Origin: Juglans regia
Taxonomy: Eukaryota > Streptophyta > Magnoliopsida > Fagales > Juglandaceae
NCBI RefSeq assembly: GCF_001411555.2
Contig: NC_049904.1
Location: 31,819,370 to 31,883,369 of the forward strand
Reading direction: 5' to 3'
DNA: 64,000 nucleotides
Positions 10,270 to 22,145 of this stretch are shown one piece after another. Within the stretch, counting starts at the first letter, position 1. The number at the start of each line of letters is the position of its first letter. A model generated the notes under the pieces. The model searched no databases, was not told where the DNA came from, and saw only the letters and a list, made by a program, of their open reading frames with translations. Position numbers and translations under genes: made by a program.

Positions 10270-11147
10270 TGAGGACCACCGCTCTCAGTCCCGCTGAGAA
10301 CTATTGTGATTTTTTATTTTATTTTTTTATATATGTATTTTTTTAATATAGTAAAATATTTTTTAAAAAATAAAAAATTATAATATTATTAAAAAATATT
10401 TATTTAATCAGAAAATTAAAAAAAATATATTAAAAAAATATAACAGGATCAGAAGCGATAAGAGTAACTTTACTCATAATTAATAAGTAGTGCTAGGTTG
10501 CGCCAGCGAGTCTAAATAAATTTATCTTCTTTATTTTTTTAATTTTTTTATTCATATTTTTTTATTATTTTTAAATATTTTTAAAAAATATAAAAATATA
10601 TTAATATACTAATAATTACTTCTTTAACTATTAAGTAAAAATAAAATAAAATAAAATATAAGAAGTGTCAAAATTAGGTGTCAAAGTAATGATTTCCATA
10701 ATTAGTTTTAAGAGTTCTTTAAAGAACCTCAATAAATATTTTTAGAGAACTATTACATACACAAAGAAATTACATAAAAATAAATTCACAAATTAATATG
10801 ATTTCATGTGATGCGTTAAATCTACTTTATATAAAAAGTAACTTAACAATTTGACTTATTGCATCAACACGTCAATTTATAAATTTCTTTTTATGTAATT
10901 TCTTTGTGTCTAAAACATTTATTATATTTTTATCATATATCTAGTCCAATATTGAAAAAACAAATCTGACGATAAATCACTATGTAAATAGAATGGGAAT
11001 ACAAAAATGTACTCCATATGACTCAGATGACCTCTCTCTAAAGACCTTATCCAAAAAAAAAAACCTACAATTGAACCCCTGTTTGTTTCCACTGAAAGAT
11101 GCAAACCTTACAACTCAAAAAACTTATTCAAGAGACATTACTTGGGA
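10270..11147. other. intergenic, AT-rich, MITE remnants
   Basis: No gene recognised. It contains a clear foldback MITE (10,759-10,909) and several AT-rich segments. The 3' untranslated region of the DUF642 gene on minus should lie in the last few hundred bases. Confidence 0.6.
10759..10909. mobile_element. 151-bp foldback MITE
   Basis: 36-bp terminal inverted repeats (10,759-10,794 and 10,874-10,909) match at 33 of 36 positions, starting ACACAAAGAAATTACATAAA. The centre contains TGATTTCATGTGATG and AAAGTAACTTAACAATTTG. Related sequences, sharing AAATTCACAAACTGATRTGAT-like and AAAGTWACTT-like blocks, occur at about 25,589-25,745 and 30,590-30,735, with a looser relative at 13,040-13,150. Confidence 0.8.
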
Positions 11148-12635
11148 TTAATAGGCAGGAAATACCCTAACATCATCCAAGAAAGGGCCACAAATATGAC
11201 CATAATCATGAAGCCTTGTGTGATAGTAGGCACTGAAAAATGTTATCCTTGTCCGAGCCGAGATTGCTTGGAACTTGAAACTAGCAGTTTTAAACCCTCC
11301 TTTTCCTTTAGAAACATATGGTACTTTTAAAGTTTCCTTGGCAGCAAAGGCTTCAACCATCATATCGCCATGGCAGGCGTTCTTTGCGTCTCCAATGGTG
11401 AATGTGAGGTTGTAAAACTTGTCGGGAACTGTTCTGATGATTTGGGCAATGGCGCTCTCTCGCCCTGCAACTAGTTCAATTGCGGCGAGTCCCGAGGGAA
11501 CGTAGAAGTGCTTCCTGTCGATGTACTTCACCGGTTTGAGGGACTCGATGATCCAACCGGGGAGTGGGGAGATTAGATCAAGTTGCTTTGGAGGGAGGAG
11601 GATTCCGGTGGAGAAGTTCTTGAACACGTGGGGGCCTATTTCAAAGCCTGCATTTTTCACGAGGTTACCTGCATGCATGGCAGCACGGACGAAATAATTA
11701 GTAACCCAAAATCTAAAATCTAGATTAGAGAATGAAACCAAAGATCACATGGACAAAATTAAACAAACCTCTGGTACTATACTTGAGGGGCAGCAACTCC
11801 TTGATTGCAATGGCATCCAAGAGGGGTCCACAAGTGGGGTCCTCCTGAATCCCAGGGTTGTGAAATGTTATCTTGACAACCTTAGAAGTTGCCTTGAAAG
11901 CGAAGGCATAAGTGTCACCCCCGTTACTGCTAAAAAGGGTCTGAATAGAGAGGTCTGTTGACTGACCAGGGACTGAAACCCTCAGCACTTCGTCTTGAGC
12001 ACAAGTTCTTGTTGCCCCAAACGTGATGGAGTAAATAGAACCGGGATTGACGTTCACGCCTTGAGAGATGGAGGCCTCATTCCCTAGTTTAACCGCGTGA
12101 ACCCCACGAGGAACGGCGAAGAAGAAGCCGCCTGGTTGAGGCCCACCCGAGACGTACTCCACCAAGCCGTTGATTTCCCATCTTGGGAGCGAGTATTTTC
12201 CTTTGATCACTGTCTTCTGGAGGTTTGATTTCGCTGGTGATTCTTCAAAGTTTCCATTTGGCAGAAGTTCTGTTCAAAAAAAGACAAAAAATGAAACGTA
12301 AAACAAAACCATACCCATAATTGGCTGAAACTACACAAAGCATGCACAATGTTTATAGATAAATTAAGCTTCTTATAATGGTTCGAGGTTTCTGTCTTTT
12401 TCTTGTTTTACTTGTATGAAGTAGATTTTGCCCAGGAAAATAGCAACATTGCTTTCCCCGAAGACATATATATACATTGCAGTAAAAAATAAATAAATAA
12501 TGCAAGAGATCGAACAGGTGATGAAAAAGTAAGCTGTTTACCATCAAGATGCAGATGATCAGTAATAGCTGCAGAAGCAGAGCCATTGCAGAGAGAAAAG
12601 AAAACCACAAAACAAAGAGAGAGAAGTACTGCCAT
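11148..12635 (-). CDS. DUF642 domain cell-wall protein (BIIDXI/At5g11420-like)
   Basis: Three exons: 12,635-12,542, 12,269-11,769 and 11,668-11,148. All borders are GT-AG and the frame closes exactly, giving 371 residues, the usual length. Residues 1 to about 22 are a signal peptide (hydrophobic LLSLCFVVFFSL). Two DUF642 modules follow. The first opens LLPNGNFE and contains GLVEYVSGGPQPGG, RTCAQDE and DPTCGPLLDAIAIK. The second opens LVKNAGFEIGP and contains PGWIIESLKPVKYID, HFYVPSGLAAIELVAGRES and CGPFLDDVRV. Family members are secreted, bind wall polysaccharides and influence pectin methylesterase activity, seed and root growth. The start is the ATG that puts the signal peptide first; an upstream in-frame ATG at 12,668 would spoil it. 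A TATATATT sequence about 45 bp upstream of the start could be the TATA box, implying a short leader. It looks intact. Confidence 0.96.
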
Positions 12636-14936
12636 GTTGTTGTTTTTCAGTGGAAGAAGCACCCACAAAGTGCACTAAATATATAGTCAAAGAAGAAGCG
12701 CCTAAAAGTAAGAGATCTTAAAACCAAAGGGACAGATAGGTGAGACTGATATAGTTATAATATGCTAACCTTTGAAAAAAGAAAGAGACAGAGATGTGGA
12801 AGATAGGAAAGACACCCATGTTAAAGGGCACCGAATTACTCGCGGATTTGTCGGTCTGTGTCTACGTATTTTTTTCAAAAGTTTAAGGCTTTAAGCTCCA
12901 TTTTCTACGTGGCTCTTGAAATGTTATGTATTGGAGACCCCATGCACATGATCTCCAATATAGATGCCCGTGATTTGCTCCTATGTCTATGTAAGATCCA
13001 ACATTAATTCAAAGTTATTAATTATATGATTATTTAAAAAAGAAACACTTTGATCACAAATAAATTATATAAAAATAAATTTATAAAATAAAGTAATATG
13101 ATGTAATACAATAAAAATTACTTTTATCATCATGAAACAAATCTAACATATAAGATGAAAACCCGTCAATTTAAAAGATAAATTATGGGTAAGCGTGTCA
13201 CTTTAGTAATCAAAATCAAGTCAACTCCATCATGTGCTACGCCAAATTAGATAATCATTGTTAGATGTACATATTTCGTACACACTTAGACTCTTTTTAA
13301 GTACCACGGCATGCGCTTATAAACTTTGAATCTTAAGTTAGCTAGTTCATATATATATATATATATATATGTGTATATTAATTAAATTTCCTAAATTTTT
13401 CTAGCCACTGCATATTTCGGGATGCGAACTATGTATTATAAGTTAATACTCTCGGTCTATGATGTTACGTAGTCAACTGCTATGCATGGGAATTAAGCAT
13501 ATATGAATTTCTTTCTTGCACCACACGAGGGGAATCTTCCCCGTCATTCACTCCAATCTATATCCTCCGGAAGATGATCAGAGCGCTGCTTCATCCTCCA
13601 CGTTAAACTCATTACTGATACAGTACTCATGTGCATCCAAATTTGACTGACATGGTACGTAACTACCGCTTGATTTTTAAGATATTTTAATTTTAAATTT
13701 TTTTAATAAATTAAATCTTGTTTTGTCAATAAAATAAAAATAATGTTACTCATCATCTTAATTTTCATTATGTTCTCATCATTTTATGATGTGGCATTAG
13801 GTAATTGGAAATTATTTATTACATTTCACTTATAAACCTATCATCTAATGTCACATAATAAGATGATGAAAGTTGAAATAATGAATAGATTTTTTCATAA
13901 AATAAAAGATGTGCTTTACACATTGTCTTCCAAATAGAATTTTTCTTAATTTTATATAAGTTCTTAAAACAATAAAACTTATCATAAATTCTTTTTGGGC
14001 CAATAAAGTCTGTCTTACATTTTTCACTAGGCCCATATAACAAGCATGCTTAATGGGTTTGAGAAGGCCCAACTCTGTAGGCAAACATCATTAGTGGCTG
14101 AGATAGACGGATGGATCATATATAGACCGCCATTCGATCATGGTTTATACTGTAGGCCTGCAACAGATGAGAACCAACCGGTTCTGAACCCGGGCCAGCC
14201 CGACCCAGCCCGTATCATTTGGGTCGTTTTTTTTTTTTTTTCCCTGCTACATTTCTCGGTGGGGGAGATAATTGTTATTGTTCTTCTTTTCAACATAATA
14301 CAGGTTAAATTACAAAAGCTATTTATTACAAAAACTAATAAAAAAAATTAATAAAAGCTATCTTTTCAACTAATAAAAAAAATTCTACAAAAGCTATCTA
14401 TTACAAAAACAATGATCTAAACCAAAGATAGCACTGATCCAGACAGTTTCTTCAACATAATTTTCTGGTAAAAGTTATATATCTACAAGATCTTGTCTTC
14501 TATAAATATCATAATTAATAAAAAGCATGCATGGGCATGATTGATAGAGAAAAGAGACAGTAAAGAGCAGTCGCAGTACTTGAAATTCGTATTAAGTAGC
14601 ATTTTATTCTTATCCATAATATATCATGTAGTGAGTCAAGCTTTCATAACTTAAATGAAACCTCAAGATCAGCAGCATGTAACGCATTGAAAGCATCTAC
14701 GCCCCTAACATAAATACACTGATACGACGTGCTTAAATCACACCACTAAAAGGTTCCTGGACACTCATTGCGCATCAGAAAATGCACCAAACTTCAGATT
14801 CACCATAACCACGGTGAATTGGCACACAAAGAAACACCAATAACAATGTGCACACCAAGGGCTTGAAATCCTTCGTCAAACATTGCACATTCTAGGAATA
14901 AGAGTTTTGTTATTCATCTGGGTGGGAAGTGTAAAA
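12636..14936. other. intergenic, AT-rich
   Basis: Promoter side of the DUF642 gene, then gene-free DNA. It contains an (AT)n tract at about 13,351-13,371 and a MITE-like relative at 13,040-13,150. A short GC-rich patch near 14,160-14,215 (GAACCCGGGCCAGCCCGACC) is typical of plant repeat remnants. No gene recognised. Confidence 0.6.
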
Positions 14937-14975
14937 CCGTGACGTGGCTACCAGACCGAGTTTGCCACGTCACGG
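14937..14975. repeat. perfect 12-bp inverted repeat with ACGT cores
   Basis: Arms CCGTGACGTGGC (14,937-14,948) and GCCACGTCACGG (14,964-14,975) are perfectly complementary across a 15-base spacer. Each arm carries a GACGTGGC / GCCACGTC core, which resembles bZIP-binding ABRE or G/C-box sites. It may be the centre of a decayed foldback transposon or a paired bZIP site. No nearby gene start supports a promoter role. Confidence 0.75.
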
Positions 14976-16313
14976 TGTGTGGTGTTGGTAACTTCAACTG
15001 GCCTAGGAATAGTTTTTTCCATGAATTAAATATCCATCACACAACATCACTCACACTAAATCAGTCGTCAAATACCGTACAATACACTATTCCCCGAACT
15101 TTCTTGCAAACCAACGTATCAATCAGGAATCTTTAATATTTTTTTATTTTTTTTGGTAAAAGACCTGGATTTGCAAGGGTGCTTTGTGAAGCAAGGTTGC
15201 TTATGTTAGCTGAAGCAGAGGCATTCCTACGAAGCTTAGAATTAAGGATGAGATCAAGAAACTTCTGATGGCCTGCAATTTGTGAACAACAGTCCTCAAT
15301 CATAAAGATAAAGTAAAAAAAAGAGTTTTGCTAGGTACAACTAGGATATGCAATCAGGGATAATTGGACTATATCTGCCAGTTTAGGTAGAATAAAATAT
15401 TATAAAAATGACAAATCTTCTTTTCTTTCTCTACACTTTCTCTCTCTTAGCTCTCTCTCGCAACCTTTCTCTTCTCTCTCTTAACTTTCTTTTCTCGGCT
15501 CTCTCTCGCAACCTGGCTCTGAATGTTTCCATCAGAACCTCAACTTCACCCAATTGCAGCAAATCTTCTCTTGTCCAGGCATTGATTTTTGTTTTTCTCA
15601 TGTAATTTTATTCTTTATTTGTTTTTGTTTTGTTAAGCATCATTAATAACAAGTTAGCAAGTTGAAAAGTACTTGAATGAGTAGCAATTGATGCAAAATG
15701 GCGGGCTAAAATGCCACCCCCAGTAGCACTTCCAGTATTTCTCAACCATTTTGAAAATAACGTGGGTTCACTTCTTTCCATAAGGAGCATTGAACATGAT
15801 AAAAAATGGAACAAACAACACTTCTCACCTTCACCAACTCCACTCTTTTCCCACAAAGTTTTGACAGCAATTCTACAATTTCCTTACCCTAAACTAAACT
15901 TAATAATTATGGCCAATGAAACCAATCAGTTCTCCAAACACACTAGCCAATAAATGTATGACCTTAATGGGCTCTTCTATAATTTCACAACTAGGAATGT
16001 TCGTAAAATGTTAATCAGGATAAGAAAAATTTCACAGTGGGGTGGACCCAACCCCAGGCTTAATAGCATCTATTTTTCAATAAAAAGAAGAAAAATTTTC
16101 GTAGGTGAGAACCCAGAGCAGGAGAACGAAGGCAATGTCAAGAGAATTGTATTGAAGAAAAAAGTCTATCTACATCTCCATTTTTAATTAAAGATGGAAA
16201 GATGGATATCTAGCCGTTGGTGACATTTTTTTAGGATGTTTTAAACTAGTCGTTCCATGCTCGTACATAAACACTCGTAAGAGAAGGAATGATTATATCA
16301 GATAAAATTAATG
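14976..16313. other. intergenic, no gene established
   Basis: Mostly low-complexity sequence, including CT-rich text at 15,415-15,510. On minus, about 15,290-15,165 reads as a plausible exon-like stretch (AGHQKFLDLILNSKLRRNAS) just after a TTGCAG acceptor-like site. I do not recognise the family and cannot extend it. Nothing else supportable. Confidence 0.5.
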
Positions 16314-16769
16314 AAAAATGCTTGTTGCAAGTGCCTGGTGCAAACGGCGTATAAACGAGACTGACGTAGAGACATTTGATGAGAGAGAGAGAGAGAGAGA
16401 GACCGAGCTTATGAGAGAGGGATGAGAGAGAGGGCTGAGAGAGAAAGAGAGCTGATGAGAAAGGACAACCGAGCTAATGAGAGAGAGAGACGACCCGAGG
16501 AACGAGAGATAGAGGGTTGATGAGAGAGAGAGAGAGCGCTAATGAGAGAGAACATGTGCGTTTAGAGAAAGAGTAAACAATTTATTTTAAATCTGACGTG
16601 GCATGAACGACTACACGCCGGTTGTATCTAACGATTGTATATAGAAGAACTGAAAATTGATAGAGAGAAAAGAAACGAAATGGAGAGAGGGAGGGAGAAA
16701 GAAATAAAAATTTTATTAAATGCACCAGTTGCAAGCCGGTTATACCAGGCGGTTGCAACAAGTATTTTT
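16314..16769. mobile_element. TIR transposon with GA-rich core
   Basis: 35-bp terminal inverted repeats (16,314-16,348 and 16,735-16,769) match at 29 of 35 positions, beginning AAAAAT-CTTGTTGCAA and containing GCCTGGT. The interior is dominated by GAGAGA runs (16,380-16,560). No convincing target duplication and no transposase. The GCAA-CCGG-type ends resemble those of the Mutator-like element at 8,178, so a Mutator affiliation is possible but unproven. Confidence 0.75.
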
Positions 16770-17989
16770 GTAATAATAAAGAGGGACCTCATACATTTAT
16801 TTTGTCACCAATTAAGGCCTGCATCCACCCTAAAATACCTTGATCCAAAATCCACATACCCCACTACTTTGCCTCCGTAGTCATGTACCTGAAACTAAAA
16901 ACTTTTTTGTCAGAGATACAACACAAGATGAGAATCATAGATACATGAGATGATAGACAGTACTATATATATAACGAAAATATCAATTGAGTCAAGATAT
17001 ATATACATAATATAAAAGTAAAAGGCATACCAAAACATTAATCAGTGTACATGCTACAATTAACTAAAGATTGGAGCCAAATCCTATATCCTGGCAACTC
17101 AACTTATCAGATCTTGCTATTCTTCGGCCTGTTCGACGAAAACACATGAATTATCTGATCTATTAGATGATATGTCACATATATATATAGGGCCCAAAAC
17201 TTCTCAGAGGAAGTATAAATTAAACAACAATGATCAGATGATTACAGATCTTACAACAATGTTTTATAGAACCATACTCATGTGTAAGGTTCATTATAAG
17301 GTGTAAAGATGATCAAATGATGACAGTGCATATTCACCCATCCTGGATCCCTCTGTGGAAGGATTGAAAATGATCCAAATAAGTCGGACAATCGCTAGCT
17401 AGCTCCAAGGTTGACGCTGAAGTGGAACTGAGCTTTTAAAGGACTACAAAACAAGATCATGACCAACTGAAGGAATTAAATAAAAAAGAGGCAGATACAC
17501 GTACGGATTATTAGCCTACTTACATTCATGGGTCCATAGCAGATAGTATTGTAGTAAGATTATCCAATTGCATGTAAAAGAATTTCTATTCCAATTGGAA
17601 GACTAATTTTGTTCCTATTCTTATTAGGATTACTCCAATTGTTGTATATATGTCTATACATATGTGTGTGTGCGCGCGCGCACATGCGTGTCATACAATC
17701 CAATTTAAAGGTCGAGTCGTAGAGCAAATTTTGAAGCTGCGAGCAAAGAATCAAAGTCCGAAGCCCTGATCTTACGTACACAAGTTGTGTGAAAAGGGGG
17801 AAGTTCATGTGTTGCCAAGGACACTACTGGAGAGGAACGGTTCAAAACGATGGATGGAGTTAGCTAATCTTCCTCAGATCCAGTACTACATCCTATTGCA
17901 TTATCTCTCTCTCTCTCTGATCTCTTATACATATACACATTACGAAAATCGAATTCACATCATTGTTACCTCTTGATCGGAACTAGATA
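16770..17989. other. intergenic, no gene recognised
   Basis: No coding region recognised. A run of alternating purine and pyrimidine (TGTGTGTGTGCGCGCGCGCA) lies at about 17,662-17,690. A CT microsatellite lies at about 17,905-17,918, just before the CACTA terminus. Confidence 0.6.
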
Positions 17990-18021
17990 CACTACAAGAA
18001 ATTGGGTCTCTTCCAGCCCTC

Positions 18022-18450
18022 AAAATCGTCGCAAATACCCATAATAATCGTTGCAATTGATCATTTTCGGCGATTTCTAATTCGCTGCATGTTCGATGAA
18101 ATTAAAGTGTCATTTTTTATAAATTTCAACGAAAGACAAATCGTCACAAAAAACTATTATTTTCGACAATTTTTGTCTGTTGCAACTGTCCAAAAAATCG
18201 ACAGAAATAACCTTTTCATTTACCCTTAAATCGTTGAGAAAAGTCAATTGCGATGATACACATCATCGCAACTGGTTAGGAAATCGTTGCAAATGACTCA
18301 ATATTTTCCCAGCAATTTTAAATAACCATCGCCGTTATGTATTTCCAGAGGGTAATTGTCGCCGAAAAATATTATTTGCCGTGATACTTAATCGCTGCAA
18401 ATAAGTAAAATCGACGAAGAAAAATAATTGCGGCAAAACTTACTTGCTGC
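18022..18450. repeat. CACTA subterminal motif array, left side
   Basis: More than a dozen variants of AATCGTCGCAAAT, AATCGTTGCAAAT, TCGGCGATTT and ATCGCTGCAAATAAG occur within about 430 bp, some inverted. The density is unlike the flanking DNA. It matches the array at 22,770-22,995 near the other end. Confidence 0.85.
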
Positions 18451-19610
18451 AAAAGAGTTTTCCGGAAAATAAAAAAAAAAAAAGCCCAAAAACAGAATAC
18501 ACAAAAAATATAATACACATCCAAATTATATGTTCTTGCTAAAAAAAAGTAATTGCACAAGTGGAAAGCACAAAACCAAACTTACAAATAATCTAAAAAC
18601 CAATAACAAGTGTCAACCGGTAGGTAAAATATCTGAGTTGTAAAAAATGATTTTTAAGAAACCAAACCAAATAACAAATAATTCATCAACTCAAAAATGT
18701 TAACAACAGTATAAATAATTGTATTCATCAAAGAAGAGTGATGACAAATGGGAATAGTAGTATCAGACACTAAGCATGCATTTAATAGTCCATGTTTTGG
18801 TAAAGAACTGGAGGAAACACTTACCACTTGTATATGATGCTGGTGGGAAGAAAGTTTTCATTAAATTGGATCAATAGATAAGAGACAGAGGTGGGAAGGA
18901 AAGAGGAGGTAGAAAAATTCCTAATTAATTCCTTAGAGCATTAACATTGGATTCATTATTTTCATCTTTAAAATTTGATGAAAAATACATGTTTTTCATA
19001 AATCCAAAATCTCCTTATCCATAACCCCACATTAGATTAATCATTGAATTCATCAAAATAATAATATAATATTATTTTTTTAATAATAATATTTTTAATT
19101 TATTTTTTTCATATTTTACAATTACACTAACTATATGTTAATTAATAATTTAATTTGATACTTAAATTATTGTTTTCCAACTTAAATATATTGTAGCTCA
19201 AAATTGGAAAACAATAATTTAAGTAAATAAAACAATGGTTATAGAGTGTGAATAGTGAGTCTTCAAATTTGAAATGAATTGAAATGCACTGTAGCTCAAA
19301 GTTTCAAATTTTAGTATTTGATGAATCCAATGAAGTGATTTTAAACATAAATTCGTCAATTTTTTAAGATTGAACTCATTTGATGAGTCCAATGTCAATG
19401 CTCATATGCGCATTCATTTTGATTATGATTTGCATGTATAGTCATTCTATTTTTGGTAATAAATATTTAACTCAAAAATCTGATGGAAGTGCTTCCAATG
19501 AACGGTGGCAAATTCATCACTGGCAATTTAGTTGGTAGATTTGTGACAAATTTGTTGAACTACTGCAATGACTTGGAGAAAAGTGAAAAAAGAAGTGAAG
19601 AGCAATGTGC

Positions 19611-19804
19611 ACTTTGTGTCTCAATATAAATATGAAAAACCCAGGAATTTACAGTTTGTATTCAGGGATCTCTGGAAATGAAATATAGGTAAATATTGAA
19701 ACTTTCTACTTTGTGTCTCAATATAAATATGAAAAACCCAGGAATTTACAGTTTGTATTCAGGGATCTCTGGAAATGAAATATAGGTAAATATTGAAACT
19801 TTCT
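19611..19804. repeat. recent 97-bp tandem duplication
   Basis: Two head-to-tail copies, 19,611-19,707 and 19,708-19,804, both starting ACTTTGTGTCTCAATATAAA. I found no difference between them by eye, so the duplication is young or kept uniform. It lies inside the CACTA element and encodes nothing recognisable. Confidence 0.95.
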
Positions 19805-19969
19805 ACAATAAATTATTCTTTTGTATACTCAATAGGAAATATGTCGAAAATTTAACAATATCAGAATTATCTAGAAAATATGACAGTGAGATTTGTTTTT
19901 TCAACACTCAAAGAATTGAGAAATGAGAATTTTCTATTGAATACATAAATAGGAACACTAAAAAACTAC

Positions 19970-20426
19970 CTGCATTAGAACTAAAACATTCAATGGGTCA
20001 TTGTCTTCACACAATTTGTGAGGAATGAGACCATAGTTATGAGGATATACTACTAATGAATACAAATTACGATCAACCTGAGCCATTGATGCAGATGGTA
20101 AGATCAATCTGATGGAAGATATCTAATCAAAGTACAAGGTAGCAAAATGCAAGAACTAAGATTCTCCCAGAATAGAAGTATAACTCAAAAACCCTTCCAA
20201 AGATCTTACAGTCCTCATTCAGCAGAAACACCCAAAAAAGTATTTGGACTGGAAGCATTTTGAACCAACCTTTTCTAGTTAAGTAGGCTTCAAAGCAACG
20301 CCGAAAGAATATACCTTTCAGACTAGCACTAAAATCTTCCATTTAAGAGGACTCAATACCTTAATTAGTCCTGTCTTCTTGTCAAGCTCATATTTCACCT
20401 TACTTCCCTTTGTGATCTCAACAACC
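19970..20426 (-). pseudogene. soluble inorganic pyrophosphatase, two captured exons
   Basis: Two complete exons with intact splice signals lie on minus. Exon A (20,426-20,361, 22 codons) begins VVEITKGSKVKYELDKK, after CAG and before GTATTG. Exon B (20,077-19,970, 36 codons) reads [20 protein letters not shown], then [16 protein letters not shown], and ends at GTAG. These match consecutive exons of plant cytosolic PPA-type family I pyrophosphatases, which hydrolyse PPi to phosphate. The family signature D-x-D-P-x-D-V is here DNDPLNV, so the last catalytic, metal-binding Asp is Asn. I found no upstream or downstream pyrophosphatase exons. Both exons remain open, but the piece cannot be a working enzyme. 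It lies inside the CACTA element, so capture is the likely origin. Confidence 0.9.
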
Positions 20427-22145
20427 TGTATCATTCAACTCGTAATACAACAAAGAGATACATTAGAAAATGTGCACTTGAAGGAAACGAGTTTCAATTT
20501 AAAAGTTGAAAATTCTTGCTAGATAAGAGAAAGTATTGGAAATTTAAGAAGGCTAAGAAAAGTTGGCAGCTGGGAAATGGAGTCTAACTGACGTGTATAT
20601 ATATATATATATATATGAACTAAAACCTCTAGATTTAAATGTCTAGGCTAGCTTTAAATTGAGTTGAGCTCGATTCTATATATGCCAGCTTGTCGACGTT
20701 CTTGAGCTATCCTGTGGCTCATAGGTGTTTGGAACCGCTTTTTTTTCCTTGTCGTATATATATGATTCACTCACTTCATGTACCTCAAAAAATGGAAAGA
20801 TTAACAACGAATGATAAACTGAAGAAGAAAAATAATAAGAAAATAATAGAGTTATGGATTCTTACCACGGTCTGTCTGTGCTAAAATAGAATAGAGTTAT
20901 TAATAAGCGATTATATAGAAGTTACATAGTACCTTAGAAATCAACTAAACATCAAAGCGATTATATATAATGTGGAACATGATTTTATTTATGTCCGTAT
21001 CACAGCCTATATAGAGAGAGAGATAAAAACCTCACATTTGTATAGCCAAAATAGTTCTTTAGGGAGTCCTGGGGCTGGTTTGACAAAAATGAAAAAAACA
21101 AGGAATAACATTAGCGTTTGGAAACTTCAATCAATATTATTTAAGTACTTGTTATTATTTATAGCTACTATTCTCTTGAGTAGCTAAAATATAAAGGGAC
21201 AGCTTAGTGAATGTCTCAAAGCAATCATTGAGATTTAGATGAAGAAATTACGGTGATAAGAAACTTCAAGAAAAGAGCCATGACAAATATTAAAATATCC
21301 TATATTACTATTTTGGTTCTTACAATTAACCTCTCTAAATTTGTAATGTTTCTAATCACATCCCCAAGCAGTATAAATCTGATCCATCCATAGGCAATTA
21401 TCTACATCATAGCCTAACAGATATATTTTTTGCACATTAAGTAAAAAATGCATAGTGAAGAGTAATCAAGAATCTAAATAATCAAGTTATGTACTTTAGA
21501 ATCAGATGAGTGGTATCATCATGGCTGTAAAAGCATCTGCAATAATCTAAATATAAATGTAATATAAATTACTAATTAGTACTTCCAAGGTTGGATCTGT
21601 TGTCAGTTTTGACTCCTCACATTCTACTAAAATCAATTTTGCCCCTATTTCATCAATAAAATAAAAATTTACTATTTGCAAATAGCCCACTATATAGAAT
21701 GTGAGGGAGGAAACAACCACTTAGAATCCCGTAGCACTAGAAGAATACCACAGCTTTAAAGCCATAATGACACTACTGGATTAGAGCTGATATAAAAAAC
21801 AGAGAAGGGGAAAAACCAACGGCTGGAGGAAAGCAGCCAAACAAAATGCATAGTGTAGAAGCCAAACAATTAGTGAGATGCATCACCCGAAACTTCCAAC
21901 ACGACCATAATTCTTCAACAACACTAGTAGCTACCACAGAAATTCCAAAACTTCCCCAGAAATTATCATCACAGATTAGGCAAGTAGACGAGTACAAGCC
22001 ATCTTCCACAACAAACCCAACGTCCAGTCAAAGCAACACAAGAATAAATACTAAAGCAACTTCCACCAATCAAGAACACAAGAATAAATCCTAAACCAAA
22101 GAAAGTCGCAACATTCAACTTGAAATGCAAATCTCTTTTCATGAA

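Noticed and set aside
15165..15290. Exon-like stretch on minus (AGHQKFLDLILNSKLRRN) after an acceptor-like TTGCAG
   Set aside because: It reads plausibly, but I could not identify the family or a neighbouring exon, so it is not called.
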